Made by a program: the position numbers and the translations under genes | Shown here: one piece after another, positions 5,557-7,883 of the stretch | Layout: each line of letters opens with the position of its first letter | Numbering within the stretch: position 1 is the stretch's first letter | Notes under the pieces: model-generated | What the model was told of the DNA's origin: nothing | Database searches by the model: none | The model's input: only the letters and a program-made list of their open reading frames with translations | Origin: Rhodospirillaceae bacterium | GTDB taxonomy: Bacteria > Pseudomonadota > Alphaproteobacteria > Dongiales > Dongiaceae | Direction: 5' to 3' | Assembly (NCBI GenBank): GCA_016794075.1 | Contig: JAEUKU010000165.1 | Location: 1 to 7,883 of the forward strand | Length of the DNA: 7,883 bases

Positions 5557-6419
5557 CGCATGATCCGCAGCTGCCAGGTCTCGACCTCCCCGGTCGGCAC
5601 GAAACCGTTGCGCAGATAGAAGGCGTGTGCAACCCGGTTCTGCTTCACCACGCTGAGATGCAGCGGGCCGGGGCCCATCAGGCGGGCAGCTTCGTCGAGG
5701 CAGAGCGCTCCGAGCCCCCTGCCCTTCATCTCCGGGCAGCGCGCCAGCAGGTGGATGTAGCGCTTCTCGAGCTTGCAGCGTAGAACCGCCCGCGCCCGGC
5801 CCGTTTGGTCGAGGAGCACGCGCGTCCCGTCCGCAGTTGTCCGCATGGAGGCGATCGCCTCCGCTTCCGGCGGGATGTAGACGCCCGGCATCGGACCGAG
5901 GCTGCGTCGCAGCAGGTCGTAATATGCGGCCTCACGCGCGGGCACCACAGGCTCCCAGCGCCAGCCCGCGGGCAGCGGCATTGCCACGCGACGCGCTCCT
6001 TCCGGCCGCGTCATCTCTATATCCACATAACGGGCTTCCGCGCCCGCCGCCGTCAATTCGGCGCGCGCCGTCGCCCAGTGCCCGTGAAGCGTGAGGTCGA
6101 TGGCGGTCAAGGCGAGGCCGCGGGCGGTGGCCATGACCTGCTCGATCAGCGCCGGCGCCACAGCGGGCGAGATCCGCGAGGTCGGTCCGCCGATCCATTC
6201 GAACGGCTTGGCGCCGTCGCTGGTCGCGAGCCGGTCCATGACGATGCCGAGCAGGCCATATTCCCGCGCGTCGACGATGCAGGCGGGCGTGCTGACGAAG
6301 ATGCCGAGAAAGCGCTCCAGATCGACGCCCTCGACCGGATGCGTCCGGCAATAGGCGAAGGCCTCGGCGATGGTGATCGCGGCGCTAGCCGAAGACCCGG
6401 GCGAAGACGGTGTCGACAT
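5553..6419 (-). CDS. GNAT-family N-acetyltransferase, probably with a degenerate N-terminal GNAT half
   Basis: A 288-residue cytosolic acyl-CoA-dependent acyltransferase. The C-terminal half has the GNAT acyl-CoA loop MKGRGLGALCLDEA (231-244; K232, G235, G237 in the R/QxxGxG/A pattern) and the later block NRVAHAFYLRNGFVPTGE (261-278) with Y268 at the usual general-acid position. The first 150 residues are about the size of another GNAT domain and contain DAREYGLLGIVMDR (50-63), which resembles the family's central strands without the acyl-CoA loop; a tandem-GNAT layout is an inference. The substrate is unknown. The ATG lies inside purB, 35 bases before its stop, and no usable start follows until codon 61, so the long overlap is needed to keep the N-terminus. 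The gene overlaps the desaturase by four bases. Confidence 0.85.
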   Translation of the reverse strand: MSTPSSPGSSASAAITIAEAFAYCRTHPVEGVDLERFLGIFVSTPACIVDAREYGLLGIVMDRLATSDGAKPFEWIGGPTSRISPAVAPALIEQVMATARGLALTAIDLTLHGHWATARAELTAAGAEARYVDIEMTRPEGARRVAMPLPAGWRWEPVVPAREAAYYDLLRRSLGPMPGVYIPPEAEAIASMRTTADGTRVLLDQTGRARAVLRCKLEKRYIHLLARCPEMKGRGLGALCLDEAARLMGPGPLHLSVVKQNRVAHAFYLRNGFVPTGEVETWQLRIMR

Positions 6420-7677
6420 GCTTCGTATGATAGCCGAGATCGAAGCACTCCTCGATCTGTGCCGGCTTCAGGCGCGCGGTCACCTCGGGATCGGATTTGA
6501 GTTCGGTCAGGAAGTCCTTGCCCTCGAGCCAGACCTTCATCGCGTTGCGCTGGACCAGCTGGTAGGACTCCTCGCGCGCCACGCCGGCCTGGGTCAGCGC
6601 CAGCAGCACGCGCTGCGAATGCACCAGCCCGCCATAGGTGTCGAGGTTCCGCTTCATCGCCTCCGGATAGACGATCAGCTTGTCGACCACACCGGCCAGG
6701 CGGTTCAGCGCGAAATCGAGCGCGATGGTGGCGTCGGGCCCGAACACGCGCTCGACCGCCGAATGGGAGATATCGCGCTCATGCCACAGCGCCACGTTCT
6801 CCAGCGCCGGGTTGACTGCGGCGCGGACGATGCGCGCCAAGCCGGTGAGGTTCTCGGTCAGCACCGGATTGCGCTTGTGCGGCATGGCCGAGGAGCCCTT
6901 CTGGCCCGGCGAGAAATACTCCTCCGCCTCGCGCACCTCGGAGCGCTGCAAGTGGCGGATCTCGATGGCCAGGTTCTCGATCGAGGACGCGATGACACCG
7001 AGGACCGCGAAGAACATCGCGTGGCGGTCGCGCGGGATGATCTGGGTCGAGACCGGCTCGATCTTCAAGCCCAGCTTGGCAGCGACATGCGCCTCGACCC
7101 GCGGATCGATGTTGGCGAAGGTGCCGACCGCGCCGGAAATGGCGCAGGTGGCGATCTCGTCGCGCGCCGCCAGCAGGCGCTTTTTCGCCCGGTCGAAGGC
7201 GGCGTAATGGCCGGCGAGCTTCAGGCCGAAGGTGGTCGGCTCGGCATGGATGCCGTGGCTGCGGCCGATGGTCGGCGTCATCTTGTGCTCGAGCGCGCGC
7301 TTCTTCAGCGCCGCGAGCACCTTGTCGAGGTCCGTCAGGAGAATGTCGGCCGCCTGCTTCATCTGCACGGCCAGGCAGGTGTCGAGCACGTCGGAGGAGG
7401 TCATGCCCTGGTGCACGAAGCGCGCGGCGGGACCGACATGTTCGGCGAGGTTGGTGAGGAAGGCGATGACGTCGTGCTTGGTCTCGCGCTCGATCTCGTC
7501 GATGCGGGCGATCTCCCACTTGCCCTTGGCCCAGACCTCCTTGGCCGCCTCCTTGGGGATCACGCCCAGCTCGGCCTGCGCGTCGCAGGCATGGGCCTCG
7601 ATCTCGAACCAGATGCGGAAGCGGTTCTCCGGCTCCCAGATCCGGGTCATTTCGGGGCGGGAATAGCGGGGAATCAT
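6385..7677 (-). CDS. purB: Adenylosuccinate lyase
   Basis: PurB releases fumarate from SAICAR to give AICAR and from adenylosuccinate to give AMP, acting as a cytosolic homotetramer. The 430-residue protein starts MIPRYSRPEMTRIW, the standard start for this bacterial form. Key blocks are H68 (TKHDV), TSSDVLDT (93-100), GRSHGIHAEPTTFG (138-151, with catalytic H141) and the mobile-loop signature GSSAMPHKRNP (261-271), where S262 or S263 is the catalytic base and K268/N270 bind substrate. ERDISHSAVER (300-310) is the usual C-terminal landmark. The start at 7677 has GAGG nine bases upstream; the frame is open further up, but that extension lacks family similarity. It is first in a unit with the GNAT and desaturase genes. 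The chain appears complete and intact. Confidence 0.97.
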   Translation of the reverse strand: MIPRYSRPEMTRIWEPENRFRIWFEIEAHACDAQAELGVIPKEAAKEVWAKGKWEIARIDEIERETKHDVIAFLTNLAEHVGPAARFVHQGMTSSDVLDTCLAVQMKQAADILLTDLDKVLAALKKRALEHKMTPTIGRSHGIHAEPTTFGLKLAGHYAAFDRAKKRLLAARDEIATCAISGAVGTFANIDPRVEAHVAAKLGLKIEPVSTQIIPRDRHAMFFAVLGVIASSIENLAIEIRHLQRSEVREAEEYFSPGQKGSSAMPHKRNPVLTENLTGLARIVRAAVNPALENVALWHERDISHSAVERVFGPDATIALDFALNRLAGVVDKLIVYPEAMKRNLDTYGGLVHSQRVLLALTQAGVAREESYQLVQRNAMKVWLEGKDFLTELKSDPEVTARLKPAQIEECFDLGYHTKHVDTVFARVFG

Positions 7678-7714
7678 CGTCTGCAGCCTCGGGAAGGGGA
7701 ACGGGAGCGCCGGT

Positions 7715-7743
7715 AAACGACCCGGCGGGCCCGGACTTGTCAA
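7715..7743 (-). promoter_or_regulatory. Candidate purB promoter
   Basis: A perfect -35 hexamer TTGACA lies at 7743-7738 on the minus strand. At 17 bases spacing the -10 would be TCGTTT (7720-7715), which is poor, so the assignment rests mainly on the -35 box. The 141-base gap also serves the divergent oxidoreductase gene. No PurR-like or riboswitch structure is evident by eye. Confidence 0.35.
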
Positions 7744-7818
7744 TGGGAAATCTGCCACGTTGCGGCGACCGGCGGGCCAGATACAGTGCGGCATGCAAGA
7801 TGGCCGGGAGACTGGAAC

Positions 7819-7883
7819 GTGAAGGTATTGCTGGTGCTTGCCCATCCCCGTCGGGATTCTCTCTCAGGCCGCGCCGCCGACGC
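7819..7883 (+). CDS. NAD(P)H-dependent oxidoreductase, flavodoxin-fold (NQO/KefF-like), N-terminal fragment
   Basis: Only 21 codons are visible: start GTG, then KVLLVLAHPRRDSLSGRAAD. A hydrophobic strand followed by AHPRxxSLS is the FMN-phosphate-binding start of the quinone reductase/KefF-type flavodoxin-like family, which passes electrons from NAD(P)H to quinones. GGGAG (7806-7810) lies eight bases before the GTG, supporting this start over nearby out-of-frame ATGs at 7793 and 7800. It is divergent from purB. The rest of the gene is outside the window, so the subfamily cannot be set. Confidence 0.7.
   Translation, partial: MKVLLVLAHPRRDSLSGRAAD

Noticed and set aside
6370..7716. 448-codon plus-strand frame opposite purB
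   Set aside because: It is a composition artefact: purB is unmistakable on the minus strand and the plus translation shows no family motif.
7760..7787. TTGCGG/TACAGT as a promoter for the oxidoreductase gene
   Set aside because: The boxes match consensus at only 3 and 4 of 6 positions, which is expected by chance in a gap of this size.
7678..7845. 56-residue N-terminal extension of PurB to 7845
   Set aside because: The extension is Pro/Arg-rich and unlike PurB, crosses the divergent promoter region and overlaps the oppositely oriented oxidoreductase start. The ATG at 7677 has a ribosome site and the usual MIPRYSRPEM start.

Overview
The window reads as GC-rich alphaproteobacterial chromosome, possibly Rhodospirillales-like. 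Clues are the DUF1476/F1-ATPase zeta-type protein, the alphaproteobacterial form of PurB and PurC, and the style of the promoters. Coding density is high, no gap exceeds about 150 bases, and I see no tRNA, rRNA, insertion sequence, CRISPR array or phage gene.

Layout from left to right. (1) 1-335, minus: N-terminal part of purC, with its own promoter in the gap to its right. (2) 488-3330, minus: a four-gene metal cassette reading leftward. It encodes a ZnuA/AztC-type zinc-binding periplasmic protein, a 96-residue exported protein ending in a CPTCGC cluster, a DUF1007 periplasmic protein, and a NicO/RcnA-family membrane permease with a His-rich loop. The last three genes are joined by start/stop overlaps. 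A near-ideal Zur operator (19 bp, perfect 7-bp arms) sits just upstream of the first gene, so the cassette is probably zinc-repressed. No ABC ATPase or ABC permease is present. (3) 3368-4117, minus: an NRDE/TANGO2-family protein. (4) 4214-4537, plus: the DUF1476 zeta-type ATPase inhibitor, divergent from the NRDE gene and with its own promoter. (5) 4636-7677, minus: a tightly overlapping unit, purB then a GNAT acetyltransferase then a membrane fatty acid desaturase. (6) 7819-7883, plus: the first 21 codons of a flavodoxin-fold NAD(P)H oxidoreductase, divergent from purB.

How the genes work together. purB and purC encode enzymes for consecutive steps in making AICAR from CAIR during purine synthesis, but they lie about 6 kb apart with unrelated genes between them. 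The metal cassette is the most interesting part. It looks like a zinc acquisition module in which a cluster A-I binding protein, two further secreted candidate metal binders and a NicO-type secondary permease are made together under Zur control. Whether NicO replaces the ABC transporter or works beside a ZnuBC encoded elsewhere cannot be decided from this window.
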